A stretch of 64,000 bases of DNA from Phialophora verrucosa (GCA_002099365.1 MSED01000013.1:2294001-2358000); one strand, 5' to 3'. Counted from the stretch's first letter, positions 1-10,566 are shown. Notes: a model not told the origin generated them from the letters alone. Numbers and translations: made by a program.

Positions 1-852
1 TCGCGGACCGAATGGAAAAAAGAAAGATCAAAAGTCAAAATTCTTTGGACTCACCTGCTCGCGATGCGAAGGTGGGTTGGGGGGGGAGAGGGGGGTCTCT
101 CATTCTTCGGTGCCCCCCTTTAGTTGAAGGCGACACCTCGTGATCTCGCTGTACATTCCTACATCAGCCGACCTTCCTGGCTATAAGTAGTGGTTCGTAA
201 CATTTACCTATAACTCGAGGAGGCGACGGGATGGTGTTTAATTACACTAGGAAGGACGAAGTATACTGGCGTATTTACTTATAGCTACTGCCTATAGATT
301 TACTAAGGAATATATAGTGTTTTAGGGTATTTAGAAGCTCTACTTAACTACCTCCTAATGGCGGTGTAGGCATACTTTTTGTGCGGTGCATATCTCGGTA
401 AAGATGCCCGGATTTTTGCTTTTTCTGTCGTGACTGTAGCAGCAGAACAGCGCTCTAAGATGACCTCTAACAATTTGCGCAGGAAAACCTATCCAGTACT
501 TGTGTGAACTCAAGTGGGCTCTCAGCAGGTCTCGGAATTCTCGCAACTTCGCCTTCTAGTCCGGGATTCGGCCCAGACAGCATAGGATGGATCCTGTATT
601 GCTAATCTCAGGTCCTTGGAGACTGCAATCGTTATGTTCGGGTCATGGGTTGTTGTTGTGGGTATTCTAGTTTTTGTAGGAGTAAGCGTTTGCATTATAA
701 GGTTCATCCCTCGGGGAGATACTCTCTAGTTGGGAGATAGTAGAAGACAGCCTTCTGTCCATGTAAAGCTGTCACAAGCCTGTTCGGGCGGACATCCAAT
801 ATTTCTGCATTTGCAGCTATTATTCCCGTTTCAACGACCAAAACAGCCAAGT
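1..852. other. Window start without a supported gene
   Basis: No coding region is supported here. Positions 71-95 hold a G-rich run with a TT and an AGA spacer between long G tracts. About 220-360 is AT-rich with many TA steps and looks like an old mutated repeat remnant, but no family is recognisable. The part after about 600 is probably the upstream region of the NmrA-like gene. Confidence 0.5.
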
Positions 853-1740
853 ACGATACAAAAAATTCTGGTTTCAGGCGCGTCGGGTCGCCTGGCTACT
901 AAAGTTCTCGAGGACTTATTGGGGGTCCATGGCATCCCCATGAAACAGATCATCGCCACCTCTCGCACACCGGAGAATCTTGTGTCCTTCATGCACCGTG
1001 GTGTCGCCGTCCGCTATGCTGACTTCAACGACCCTGAATCGCTAGACAAGGCGTTCGTCGGAGCGAAAAAGGTACTTCTTGTGCCTACCTTATCTGTCGA
1101 TATCCCTGGTAAACGCTATAAAGAGCACATAAATGCCGTAGAAGCCTTTGCTCGAGCTGGTGTTGAGCATGTGGTCCAGATATCCTTTGTCGGCTTTGGA
1201 AAGAAGTCCCGAATATCATTTGCACCGGACTCCTACGGCCCTGCTCAACTTACAAAGGAAAAAGGCATAGCACTCACCCTCGTCGAGGACAATTGGTATA
1301 TGAATAACTGGGAGCTCTACATCCCGACGATCTTGGCCCGTGGGGTGTGGCCGACGTGTACTCAAGGGAAACATGCAAACCAGGTGGAGCGCCAGGAATG
1401 TGCGCGAGCGGCCGCTGCGATTTTGAGCCAGTATGGCCACGAAGACGAGGCCTATACTATCTGCGGTCCCCAGTCTCTAACCATCCAGGAGATTGATATT
1501 ACGAGCGACGTTTTTAAACGACCTATTAAGGTTGCTGAGCTCTCTGACGATGAGTATTACCAATACCTCCTTTCGTACGGCGAACCACCTCCCATGGCTA
1601 AGGGACACTGGACCTTTGAGGTTAACATCCGCAACGGCGGTCAGGATGTCGTGACGGACCATGTCAAGAAGCTCACTGGTAGGGAGCCAATGTCATTCCG
1701 CGAGTACATCGAAACAAATAGGCACATGTTCCCTACTTAA
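853..1740 (+). CDS. NmrA-like NAD(P)-binding protein (atypical SDR), 5' end uncertain
   Basis: The frame encodes an atypical short-chain dehydrogenase of the NmrA/quinone oxidoreductase 2 type. It opens with a beta strand and the dinucleotide-binding loop (ILVSGASGR), has an NWYMNNW segment, and ends with the family's typical tail around LTGREPMSFREYIE. Such proteins bind NAD(P) and act as reductases or redox sensors; the substrate here is unknown. The odd point is the start. The open frame runs back past 730 but contains no ATG before the protein's first strand; the first in-frame ATG lies inside the fold. Codon 853-855 is ACG directly before IQKILVSGASG, exactly where a start Met would be expected. 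Either the start codon was lost, or an upstream exon with an unrecognised splice supplies it. The rest of the frame is intact to a normal C terminus. The coordinate 853 is the likely start of conserved sequence, not a proven initiation site. Confidence 0.75.
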   Translation, partial: TIQKILVSGASGRLATKVLEDLLGVHGIPMKQIIATSRTPENLVSFMHRGVAVRYADFNDPESLDKAFVGAKKVLLVPTLSVDIPGKRYKEHINAVEAFARAGVEHVVQISFVGFGKKSRISFAPDSYGPAQLTKEKGIALTLVEDNWYMNNWELYIPTILARGVWPTCTQGKHANQVERQECARAAAAILSQYGHEDEAYTICGPQSLTIQEIDITSDVFKRPIKVAELSDDEYYQYLLSYGEPPPMAKGHWTFEVNIRNGGQDVVTDHVKKLTGREPMSFREYIETNRHMFPT

Positions 1741-2319
1741 ATTGGATATGGTCACCCATGGTGGAAGGGGGAGTGGCAGAAGGCGGATGGTAGCCCTGAA
1801 CTGGTGTCGGGTTGATCCCATAGTCAGTCCCAGAGAGGGGAGAGTCTTGCGGTAGTGTTTGTGGCGGAAGATCCTGTTATGGACCTTGTCGCTTCTGGAG
1901 CGCCAAAATCGAAGTTTCAGTCCTGGATAGCTATAGTCGAACCAAAACATTGTGTTGCAGCATGCCCTCGCCGCAATACTCCTCCCAAACTAGAGGATTA
2001 AGCACCCACACGGTATATCGGTCTGACTCAGTCATCTTCACAGTGAATACTGCCTGCATTGAAAGTATCAGAAAGTTCTCTAGGTTAGATTTACGCTCTG
2101 GGCGGCTCATCGGTAGCTACCAGCCATATGGCCATTAGCATTGGAGTAAAGGCCAGCGTTGCTTTCTTCAACGGACTCTTATGGCCCCGCTCCGTTGACC
2201 GTGTGGTTGGACCTGATTTTGTATGACATGAGGTTTGATAATCCGTTCGAGAGCTTGATGGAAACATTCTGAAGCTTGAAAAGTAGAGAAAATACTCCCC
2301 ACAGCACCTTCAGAGCAAA
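1741..2319. other. Intergenic region, nothing recognised
   Basis: Base composition is normal. Short open frames here have no recognisable family resemblance on either strand. It may hold the terminator of the NmrA-like gene and decayed flanks of the thioesterase relic. Confidence 0.5.
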
Positions 2320-2680
2320 TCACAGCTTTGCCTCCTGCAGCCTCCTCAGCCTCTCATACCCATCCCTCATGTGTTTTGGCATCCCGTCCTGATCAGTCTT
2401 GCCCAACTGTCCGTCCTTCTGGAGCACGAACACATGCGTTGAACCCCCACGGCTTTGACCGATTCATCACCTTTCCGGAAGAAACCAACCTCATACGCGA
2501 CGCTCGCCTTCCCCAGCTTGACGATCCTCAGACCGCATTGTACCACGTCCGGATATGATACCGAACCAAAGTAACCACAGAACGTGTTGGCAATGATCCC
2601 AGCCTGCTTGCCGCGATTAACTTCGTAACTGCACTCCTCGATCATTTACTGGTTGACAATGCTGTCGATCAGAGCGCACT
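2320..2680 (-). pseudogene. Acyl-CoA thioesterase (hotdog, 4HBT-type) relic
   Basis: On the minus strand, codons below 2645 read through a typical fungal thioesterase C-terminal half: a SYPDVVQCGLRI strand, KLGKASVAYEVGFF, then KAVG. At about 2443-2448 the frame is lost; in the next frame the family's closing strand follows (THVFVLQKDGQ) with a natural stop at 2320-2322, so one G appears to be missing from a G run. Just upstream, LIDSIVNQ is followed by an in-frame TAA where the family normally has an aromatic residue, then MIEECSYEVN. The catalytic N-terminal half (the family's asp-containing DNDxxGHVNN region) is absent, because beyond about 2680 the DNA belongs to a P450 on the other strand. 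One deletion, one nonsense codon and a truncation make this a pseudogene. Thioesterases of this type hydrolyse acyl-CoA and are common in fungal metabolic clusters. Confidence 0.8.
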
Positions 2681-3802
2681 GGACTTCTGTCCAGATCTAT
2701 CCAAGGCTCTTACGCATTATTGCACGTATGTCTAGTCGTGTCTTTGTGGGGCCTGAGCTCGCTCGCAATGAGGAATGGATAAACCTGGGCATCAATTACG
2801 TGAACGATGCATTCCAAGCAGCCATTGACATCAAGCCGTACCCTCGCTGGGTCCGACCTGTTGTTGCTCCATTCATCCGAAATGTCCAACGTGCTCGTTC
2901 CTATGTCAAACAGGCCAACATGATCTTGGGGCCCGTTATTGCCAAGCGCCAAGAAATGGGGAATCAGCCAGGATATCAGAAACCTGACGACCTCATTACA
3001 TGGATCATCGACAATCTGTCCCCGAGCAAGCAAAGGATAAAGACTATCACGGCAGTGAACAGCTCCAGATGGTCGGGGTTTCCCTTCATACCACGTCCCT
3101 TACGACAACACATGTTTTATACGATCTCATCGCCTACCCCGAGTACAGTGATCCGTTGAGAGATGAGATCCGTCAGGCTCTGGAGCAACACAACGGAAAA
3201 CTTACGAAGCAATGTCTCGATTCCTGCAAAAAGCTCGATAGCTTCATCAAGGAGTCCAACGACATAACCCTGTCCATTTCAGTATGCCGCCCATGTCTTA
3301 TGCCCATTCCCATTGTCGAGCTCTGCTGACGCTCTCAGTTACTATGCGCCGCAAATTAATACACGATGTTACGCTCTCCGACGGCACCGTTCTTCGCCGG
3401 GGACAAGGGATTATGCTTCCCACGCACGCTATCATGATGGATCCAACTGTCTACCCGAACCCCGAAAAGTTTGACGGATTTCGCTTCTACAAGGAACTTG
3501 AGCGAGGCGGGTCCGAAGCTTATAGACATCAGCTTGTCACAGTCACAAATAAATCACTGGGCTTAGGCTTCGGCTTCGGGAAGCATGCATGCCCGGGGCG
3601 CTTCTTCGCCGCGACTGAAATAAAGGCTATCTTGATACACATCCTCCTTCAATATGACATTAAGATTATTGGGGAAGAAGGAAAGAGATACCCTAATCTG
3701 AAATTCGATACAGGGGTAGGTGTCCTGGATCGCTGCGGCAAGATTAGGGCGGATGCTAATAAATATTACAGTGTATTGTTGACAACTCCAGGGAAGTTTT
3801 AA
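2665..3802 (+). pseudogene. Cytochrome P450 relic 1 (5'-truncated, two frameshifts)
   Basis: Three successive frames together form the C-terminal two thirds of a membrane-type fungal P450 of the ent-kaurene-oxidase-like class. Frame 1 (to about 3030) starts in the region before the C helix (IIARMSSRVFVGPEL) and runs to WIIDNLSPSKQR. Frame 3 (about 3033-3247) carries the I-helix region (SLHTTSLTTTHVLYDL) and the K helix start (KLDSFIKES). Frame 2 (about 3250-3802) carries TMRRKLIHDVTLSDG, THAIMMDP, EKFDGFRFYK and the haem-binding loop FGFGKHACPGRFFA with its Cys ligand. Each frame change fits the loss of one G or C from a short run. The N-terminal membrane anchor and first roughly 150 residues are missing, replaced by the oppositely oriented thioesterase relic. 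No normal intron explains the frame changes, since the gaps are too short. Confidence 0.85.
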
Positions 3803-4302
3803 TGAAAGGTATTGCAGACTGAGCACGTATAAATTAGCGGTCGATTTATCGGTTGATTCGAGGACACCTTCAGAACCCTTTTTCCATCGTCATCAACTGC
3901 TGGTGCAATCACTGCGAATATATCTAGGATGACACGCCTTGCAAGGCAATTCAAATGATTCAACGCAAGAAAAGCGTATTCCCTCTGCTGAGGACGGAGA
4001 TATGGGCGTCCGTGCAGCTGATCATAGTTGGTTTATATGACATGACGAGCTCTGGCCTCACCACCTTGAGGATTAAAATGTTAGCAGTCCGACTCCGACG
4101 CCTTGCGAGTCCTACGTTAAGTTTACAATCTAAGGTAGCTGAGAGATGTGGATGATTACTATCTTAATAGAAAGATAGGTTTTTATCAGTCTAAGTGATT
4201 TGGATTAGTGACAAGGCGATCGCAATTTTATCAACTCTCCGAAAGGCACCTATCCGGGCGATCCAGAATAAAATGGGAGTTTAAAGAGAAAACTATACCC
4301 AT
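3803..4302. other. Intergenic region, nothing recognised
   Basis: This convergent intergenic interval lies between the P450 relic and the VOC gene. It has normal to slightly AT-rich composition. Small open frames show no family resemblance. Confidence 0.5.
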
Positions 4303-4876
4303 TCATTTCGACTCTTTCTGTGACAAAGCTTGCGACAATGACTCGAGCCAAACCTGTTCCCAGCCAACACTGACCAGCTCGATTGTATTTCCCCAAGGAT
4401 CCTGCAGGTAAACAATATCAATACCCTTCAAGGCCTGAGCAGGGCCCGCCAAGATTCTGCCTCCAGCCTTTTTCACCGGTTCCAAGTATATAGTAGGATC
4501 TGGGGTTGTCAGGCAAACATGCCAGAATCCTCCCTTCGTGTACGGGTTGCCATTAGATGCCGCATTGGCGAGGTAAGCGGGCTTTACGAATTCGAAAATT
4601 TCGAACCCGATTCCGTTACCGGCAGAGAGCATGCCGACTTTCATATCCTCGATAGCGTCACCGTGCACTGGAAGTTGTAAGTACAGCGGAGGTACAATGG
4701 GTGATGCCGCCATTACTTGTGCGCATAAAGTCTCTCTGTTTTGGGTCTGAACTTGAAAAAGTTTGAATAGGGACAATCAGCCTAAACCCAAACACTTCGG
4801 AGTACCATTTGACTGCATCTTCGACGGATGGAACGCCTAATGCGACATGGTTTATCAACGCGTTAATGGGAGGCAT
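4303..4876 (-). CDS. VOC-superfamily (glyoxalase/bleomycin-resistance fold) protein
   Basis: The start ATG is at 4874-4876. The N-terminal part (INHVALGVPSVEDAVKWYSE) is the first beta-alpha unit of a vicinal-oxygen-chelate domain with a metal-binding His. The C-terminal part carries GNGIGFEIFEF, GGFWHVCLTTPDP with the second His, and YLQDPWGNTIELVS with the last metal ligand Glu. Small VOC proteins of this kind occur in fungal secondary-metabolite clusters as isomerases, lyases or dioxygenases; the reaction cannot be told. The reading frame changes between about 4728 and 4765. The unspliced sequence there is roughly 14 residues longer than expected, and a GT-AG interval of about 38 nt would join the two frames, which is short for a fungal intron. 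So either a very short intron or a frameshift is present. Both halves are otherwise intact. Confidence 0.75.
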
Positions 4877-5839
4877 GACTCTGCTTCAGGCCGGTTCTGT
4901 TTGTGAGTCCAAGGTTTGATCGCCCTGCTCAAAGTAGAGAGTCCAGATGCTATGTGGAACGTGAGCTGTAATTAATGACACCTTCTCATTAGGTAGATGT
5001 AAATTACCTCAACGAAACGCCGACTAGTTATTCACAGAAGGTCCCAAGTGTACAGGTTGTTGCGGTGTTTCTCTTCCCTACCCCGAGAGCAATCACACCG
5101 AAACGGGTAGTTCCTCTCGGCTTAAGGCTACTGGTGATGAGACTTCGGAGTTTTCTTGACGATCATCAGCTATAGGTATTCGGCCGGAGTGAATGTCGCG
5201 GGCCCGGGAAAAGGAGGAATACAAAAGGTTGTTCCGGACGACACCAAATCATCATAGGCAATCGAAAGCAATCGATGGCAATATAACGAGGGAGTAGATC
5301 AGAATAGTGCTTGCACCTTTACCAGCCAGGAAAGCGCTTTACAGATGGCAAAATCAGTATTAAATTAAATCATTATTCAATACCCGATTCGGTTGATTCA
5401 GACACTTTAGGTTTTTTGTTCCATTATTGGATGGACCTTTCGGTGGAATAATAGCAGCCACTATCACGTGTCGTGCTGAGCACACTCTGTAAGAGTCATG
5501 TGTATAATGCTGACAGTGCTGTTGGCATTGAACGCCGCCTGTTGGTTAGTGGGTCTTTGTTATCAAATATCCCGGCAATCTTGAGTCTTTTTCATGTCCA
5601 GGACAAAGGGGATATCAATCAGGTATCAGTTTGTAGAGAAAAAGTCGACTGGTGTTTTGACTACAGTCGTGTTTTTGAGGGATTTCGAATTTGCCTCGGA
5701 TATGACCCTAAGCAGAGCTACTCTTGACGCTGTTGTATATATAAATAGTACGGAGAAAGAAAAGAAGGCAAAGTTTGATGATCCTGCTCATCACCTACAA
5801 GGCCGCGTCGTCTTGGTATCCGATGCTTTCCATGCCAAA
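4877..5839. other. Intergenic region, nothing recognised
   Basis: This interval of almost 1 kb has normal composition. A plus-strand open frame near 5594-5905 has no recognisable family and overlaps the end of the spliced minus-strand gene, so it is not called. A TCACGTG sequence near 5464 is a possible bHLH/bZIP-type site but is unsupported by context. Confidence 0.45.
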
Positions 5840-6634
5840 CTAAGACTGTATCGAAGCTATCATTGCCGCGAGCCTCCTCGCGATGAGCATCATTCCCACG
5901 TCTAGAATCCCCTCACCTGGAATATCTCTTAGCGATGAAGGGCTTGCTAACAGGCTTGTAACAAGTCCTTTGAATTGCTGCTCTCCTTTCACTCTCCATT
6001 CTAGAGTTTCCGCTATTGTCGACCAGCGACCGTCACACCACTCGAAGATGATTGCAGTTGCCAACTTGCTTCCTTTGGATGGCTGATGGGATATAATAGC
6101 GTCTTCTGGATTGATAATTTGAGGCATACCATCCTCAGATTTTGAAATGTGTGAATGCCTGAATATCATCGACAGTGGTAGTCTCCCATCCTGGGACGGA
6201 CATGCAATTCTACAGAGTGATATGGTCAGCAGAAAACAAGATTTGATGTCACTGTCTTAATCGTTCCAGACTGTTCCCACTTACCCATATCTCCTATACG
6301 GACAATAACCACTATCTTGGGCACATGCTGGCCATTGGGCCTTGAGCCAATCTGCCTTCCACTGGGAGCGGTTGGTGCAGTCAAAAGTGACATCCTGGGG
6401 TATCTTGCACATCTTCAGGCAAACAAGGAGGTGTGCAGAGCCATATAATCTGTGAACCAGTATAGTGTGTTTCTCTGGGTTTGCACATTACCGATCTGTG
6501 AGTAGAATGTATGCTTCATAATGACTTCCATCTGGCTCTAGACTAACATTTAACCGGAGAGAAGCAATATCGGGAGGAAGGCGACCCTTTCCTGCGCCTC
6601 GGCCTGCGAAGCCGCAACCTACCGAAGCCCTCAT
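5840..6634 (-). CDS. Unrecognised three-exon protein, Cys-containing, about 225 aa
   Basis: I do not recognise the family. Three minus-strand segments join in frame through GT-AG introns: exon 1 6492-6634, intron 6450-6491 (42 nt, donor GTAATG), exon 2 6285-6449, intron 6210-6284 (75 nt, donor GTAAGT, acceptor CTGTAG), exon 3 5840-6209. The phases fit exactly (678 nt, 226 codons). The ATG at 6632-6634 is the first in frame, but further upstream exons cannot be excluded. Exon 2 is rich in Trp and Cys (DCTNRSQWKADWLKAQWPAC, then a Cys-Pro-Tyr turn). Exon 3 contains IIFEWCDGRWSTIAETLEWRV and ends with a hydrophobic Ala/Ile/Met-rich helix. No clear signal peptide is seen. The good phase agreement and residue bias argue for a real gene rather than chance frames. 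No function is proposed. Confidence 0.55.
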
Positions 6635-7260
6635 GAACTAAATTCCGAGGAAAGTGAATGTTTTATGGATTCGGCTTGGCTCGTGTGGCTTGAACGCTTT
6701 CTTGAGGTTGCTCTGAAGCTAATCTATGAGAACAGGTTTCTTCAAACGTTGATAGCGTTTCGAAGCTCGTGATGTAGAGTAGAGATTTTGGTGGCTTACT
6801 CGACCAGGCCTCAAGCCAGCGCATTCAGAGAGAACTATCTAGACATCAAGTTCACGGGATGAAACATATTCCCGATTCCTGTATACGTCGCTCGAGGCAA
6901 CATATGGCATAATATGCGCAGCACCAAGAGGCGTTAAGCTGTCACCATTTACTGTAGTCATGAGAATAGGTTCTCAGCAAATCCAATATGCGTCCTCTCC
7001 AAACAGGTCAAAACTCCCAGATGCAAAGCTTGCATGCTTGAATGAATGTCATCCTCAAGAATGTCAATTCATTCAAGGAGAATGACCCTTAACAAAATTT
7101 CAAACTTTGCCTTAACCCTTAGATTACCTTTTGAACTAGAAAGGATCTACAAATCTGATTTAGTGCAAGCGATTATCGTTGTACCATCCAGTCGAGCGCC
7201 AATATATTCTGAACCTCATCTCGAGACTCTAATTTTAACCAGGATTGTCTCCTACTGCAG
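6635..7260. other. Intergenic region, nothing recognised
   Basis: No coding evidence is seen on either strand. The interval would include the promoter of the unrecognised minus-strand gene and the terminator of the FAD oxidase. Confidence 0.45.
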
Positions 7261-8678
7261 CTAAAGTTTGAGTTGAGGTGCTGCGAGGTCAAATACTCCT
7301 TGTGGATCGTACTTGTTCTTCAGGTTAAGCAGGAACTGCCAGTGGTCGCCGTAGCAGTCTTGGTACGAACCATCGCCTGACTTGAGCAAGGGTACATAGC
7401 CTTCTTTGAATATCAACCCGGACTGCCACAGATCTCTGTGAACCGTTCTCATCCAGGCCTGTGCCCTTTCTGAATTTGCCGGGTCCAATACGCTGCCGAC
7501 AATCTCCAGCATCAGGTGTTTCTGCCTGTTTCCGAAACAAGAAGTTTCTTGGATTTGTGCTGACGAGCCTCTGCACTCGTGAAATATTAAATGGGTGCCG
7601 GGGTCGACGGGCATAGTTTTGAGATGGTTTTCCAGAATCTTTAGTAGCGGATCGGTGAGCATGGGAAAGGAAGCGCACATGGGGCCTCCCCTGACCGACT
7701 TGGGCAGGATCTTGTCCAACATCTCGATATATTCAACAGGCTTAAATTCAGCCACCGTGTTCATCGTAACAGAGCCGAGGGAGGCCAACTTATCCATCCA
7801 TGTCCTTCCAATAGAAAGATCACCGCCACACCACCCAACTATGGCGAGGAGGACTTGTCCCAGTCCGGGAAGGGTCGACACTCCAAAAGTATGTCCCAGT
7901 TCGCGCGGGATATTCAGGGCTTGAAACCCTTTCGCATACTTTGAAAATGTTTCTGGCAAATTGCTCGACTCGAAGATGATGGTGCCTGCAAGCATCTAGT
8001 GAGCGTCAGTATCAGTACCGTTGTCTCTTTCTGCGAAACACTTACTTTTCTCATGGGGTACACTTTAATTGTCTCTTCCACGATGATTCCAAAGTTGCCG
8101 CCCGCTCCTCGAATACCTTTGATCAATTCAGGGTCAGCCTCGATGATATCGCCCTTCCAGTTAACGATCTTTGCAGTTATGACCTGGTCCACACCCAGGC
8201 CATATTTGGCCCCAAGAAATCCATAGCCGCCCATTGTTGCCCAGCCAACATGACTGACTGTCGGCGATGAACCGAAAGGCGTCACAAGATTGAACTTTGA
8301 CAACTCCGAGATCAGCCCATGCATTAGAGTGCCACCTCCAAGGGTGGCAGTCTTGTTATCGTTTGATACGTGGACAAAGTTAATCAATCTCATATCAAAA
8401 ATGAGAGCCCCATGCACCATAGAGCGACAATGGGGATCATGCCCGCCAGACCGCACACATATTCTTGCGCCGTGCGATCTCGCAATCGGAACTGCAGCTG
8501 CCACCTCTTCTGCATTTCGTGGCTGAATAATCGCAATAGGAATAGCAGGATTGTCCCCACGAAATGTCTCTCGGAGACTATCATATTCAGGAGAAGAAGG
8601 TGTATGGATTGGTAGCCCGGGAACCGCTGCTGAAAGATCTAGTAAGAGGGTCGTAGGATTTACCATTTTCACAACCAT
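7261..8678 (-). CDS. Berberine-bridge-type FAD-linked oxidoreductase
   Basis: Exon 1 is 8046-8678 and exon 2 7261-7995, separated by a 50-nt intron (7996-8045, donor GTAAGT, acceptor CACTAG) that keeps phase; the product is about 455 aa. Exon 1 holds the PCMH-type FAD-binding domain: IQPRNAEEVAAAV, then VRSGGHD around residue 75-81, whose His is the usual covalent FAD attachment site, LGGGTLMHG, and GWATMGGYGFL. Exon 2 is the substrate domain and ends with the BBE signature region KNKYDPQGVF. The second covalent Cys of bicovalent members is not visible at the usual place (LGVDQVITAKIV). No secretion signal is seen, so it is probably intracellular. Family members oxidise alcohols, amines or carbon skeletons using O2, often in fungal natural-product clusters. 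Start may be 8678 or the Met at 8666. The gene looks intact. Confidence 0.9.
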
Positions 8679-9975
8679 TCACTCGACGACGAGCGATACT
8701 AGCGGTTTGAAGACGGCACGCTAGGTAAATTTGAATTTGACCTGAGCCCTCAATACAGACTGTTCTAGTTAGGACGAGTTCTAGCAATGGACGAACTTAT
8801 GTTGAAAGGTAGTGCTAGGTAAATGGATAGATTTATGATACAGTTTTGTTGCTTGCTATCTCGTTTATGGTTGAAGGTCATGTCTGGGGATAATACGACA
8901 ACTACAACCCGGCTCGGCGAAGAGGCTCCGATTTGAATCTGACAGCCATTGAAGCCTCCTGTTCCAAACGGCCACTTGTCTGTTCCTCAGTTGTCAAGCC
9001 ATGCCTCTACCAAATTTTCAACTCGAATGACGCATACGAATTACAACATGAGATCATTGTTTGGATTGGTGGCTAAGCCCCAAACACTACTTTCGGGCAT
9101 ACCTGGGCTCTCTTACTATGGCCTGGGGAAGAGCCGACGACAAACCTCCGGACCGGCCTGCTCAGGAAGCGACCAAAGTGGAAGATGCGAGTCAGTTCGC
9201 GATTGTGGGTTAGTTTCATATGACCAACGTGCAGCGTCAAATGCCCAAGTCTCCACTTGGCTCCTTTGTGAGGTTCTCGTCGGCCCGAAACTTCCATATC
9301 TTTCAAATTCGCCGGAAGCTGCCCGTAGCGAACTTGGGACTTTCAAAACCCGACCAGGCACCACGAGGATGCCAAACTTTGCCAGACGACAACAAAGTCC
9401 GTGATCATCATCGGGGAAGGATATCACCGAAACACACACAGCAATACTTGTCAGCCGGATGATAGTAACACAAACATCAAACCTCTCTAGGTATTTTTGG
9501 ACTCCTTCAGTTCCTTCGTCTAGAACATGAGACCTTTATTTCGGTCCTGGAGAAGCCAAATAAAGCGAGCCTTCTGTACTAATGGTATAGCATCACATCG
9601 CGTTCGTGGTTTCAAGTTGGGTGTGAACGGATATTAGCGCCACTGATACTATTGTGGTCTGTGATATCTAATTAGAGGATCTGAAAATAGCCGTTTTCCG
9701 TAGCGATAGGGCAGCATTCTGGGTATCATGATCAACCCTCAAATACGGATGAAGGTTGGTCACCGCTCACAGCCAAGCAAACGACATGAAAAATCGTTCT
9801 CGGCGATCACCTTTTTCAGTCGGAGATTGAATGGCTTGAATCCCCGGCGGGCATTCTCGGCCCGCAGGGCCGAAGTCGATTCGAACAAATTCTGGTGGGC
9901 CAACTAAAGGCTATTTGCGATCGATTCCCAATCACTGGCATTTGCATTCTCAGAAGCCATTGGCTGCCCTGTGGT
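8679..9975. promoter_or_regulatory. Long divergent intergenic region between FAD oxidase and hydrolase-fold gene
   Basis: This 1.3-kb interval separates two divergently read genes and must contain both promoters. Overlapping open frames at about 8949-9439 on both strands have no family resemblance and look like chance. I cannot point to a specific operator. Confidence 0.4.
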
Positions 9976-10566
9976 ATGGCCGATAAAACCGTGTCCCCAA
10001 GCGGTACTGCACTCATCGTAATTGATGTCGTTGGAGGAATTGTTGGCTCCTTTGGCCAAGGTGCTGATGCCTACCTCAGTCGACTTTCGCACACAGTCGC
10101 TACGGCACGGTCGAAGAACATTCCAATAATCTTCGTGGTAGTCCATTTTCGACCTGGTTATCCTGAGGTCGCAAACAGCAACAAGTTCTTCTCCGCCATC
10201 ACCGGAAAACCTACGTTTGTCAACGAAGACGGCGTTGTCAACCAAGCGACCGAGATTGCTCGTGGAGCCGGACGACAACCGGACGATATTGTTGTGACGA
10301 AAAAGCGCATTTCTGCCTTCTGCGGCAGCGATCTTGAAGTCATCTTGCGAGGGTTGGAGGTGAAAAACCTGGTCCTGGCGGGCTTGTCGACTAGCGGTGC
10401 TGTGCTCTCAACACTGCGTGAGGCAGCAGACAAGGACTTTAGGCTTACTGTACTGGAGGATCTATGTATGGACCACGACGAAGAAGTTCATCAAGTCCTG
10501 ACCAAAAAGGTCTTCCTTCTAAGTGGTACCGTAGTTCAGTCGGCGGATTGGATTTCACTGCTCTGA
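9976..10566 (+). CDS. Isochorismatase-like (cysteine hydrolase fold) protein lacking the catalytic Cys
   Basis: The frame stays open upstream, but the first ATG is at 9976, directly before a typical N terminus, giving 196 aa. The fold signature is clear: ALIVIDVV with the catalytic Asp at residue 17, VTKKRISAF with the catalytic Lys at about 109, and LVLAGLSTSGAVLST where the family has TxxCV. Here the nucleophile position is Ala142, so the classical Asp-Lys-Cys triad is incomplete. The same position is non-Cys in some fungal relatives, so this may be a subfamily trait and not decay; the frame is otherwise intact. Without Cys it is unlikely to be an amidase or isochorismatase in the normal way; a binding or non-hydrolytic role is possible. 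It is a single exon. Confidence 0.85.
   Translation: MADKTVSPSGTALIVIDVVGGIVGSFGQGADAYLSRLSHTVATARSKNIPIIFVVVHFRPGYPEVANSNKFFSAITGKPTFVNEDGVVNQATEIARGAGRQPDDIVVTKKRISAFCGSDLEVILRGLEVKNLVLAGLSTSGAVLSTLREAADKDFRLTVLEDLCMDHDEEVHQVLTKKVFLLSGTVVQSADWISLL

Noticed and set aside
2328..2558. Plus-strand open frame over the thioesterase
   Set aside because: It is the complement of the minus-strand thioesterase relic and has no family resemblance.
5594..5905. Plus-strand 103-aa frame
   Set aside because: No recognisable motif; overlaps the last exon of the spliced minus-strand gene.
8949..9439. Overlapping frames on both strands between two divergent genes
   Set aside because: No family resemblance on either strand; length is within chance for GC-balanced DNA.
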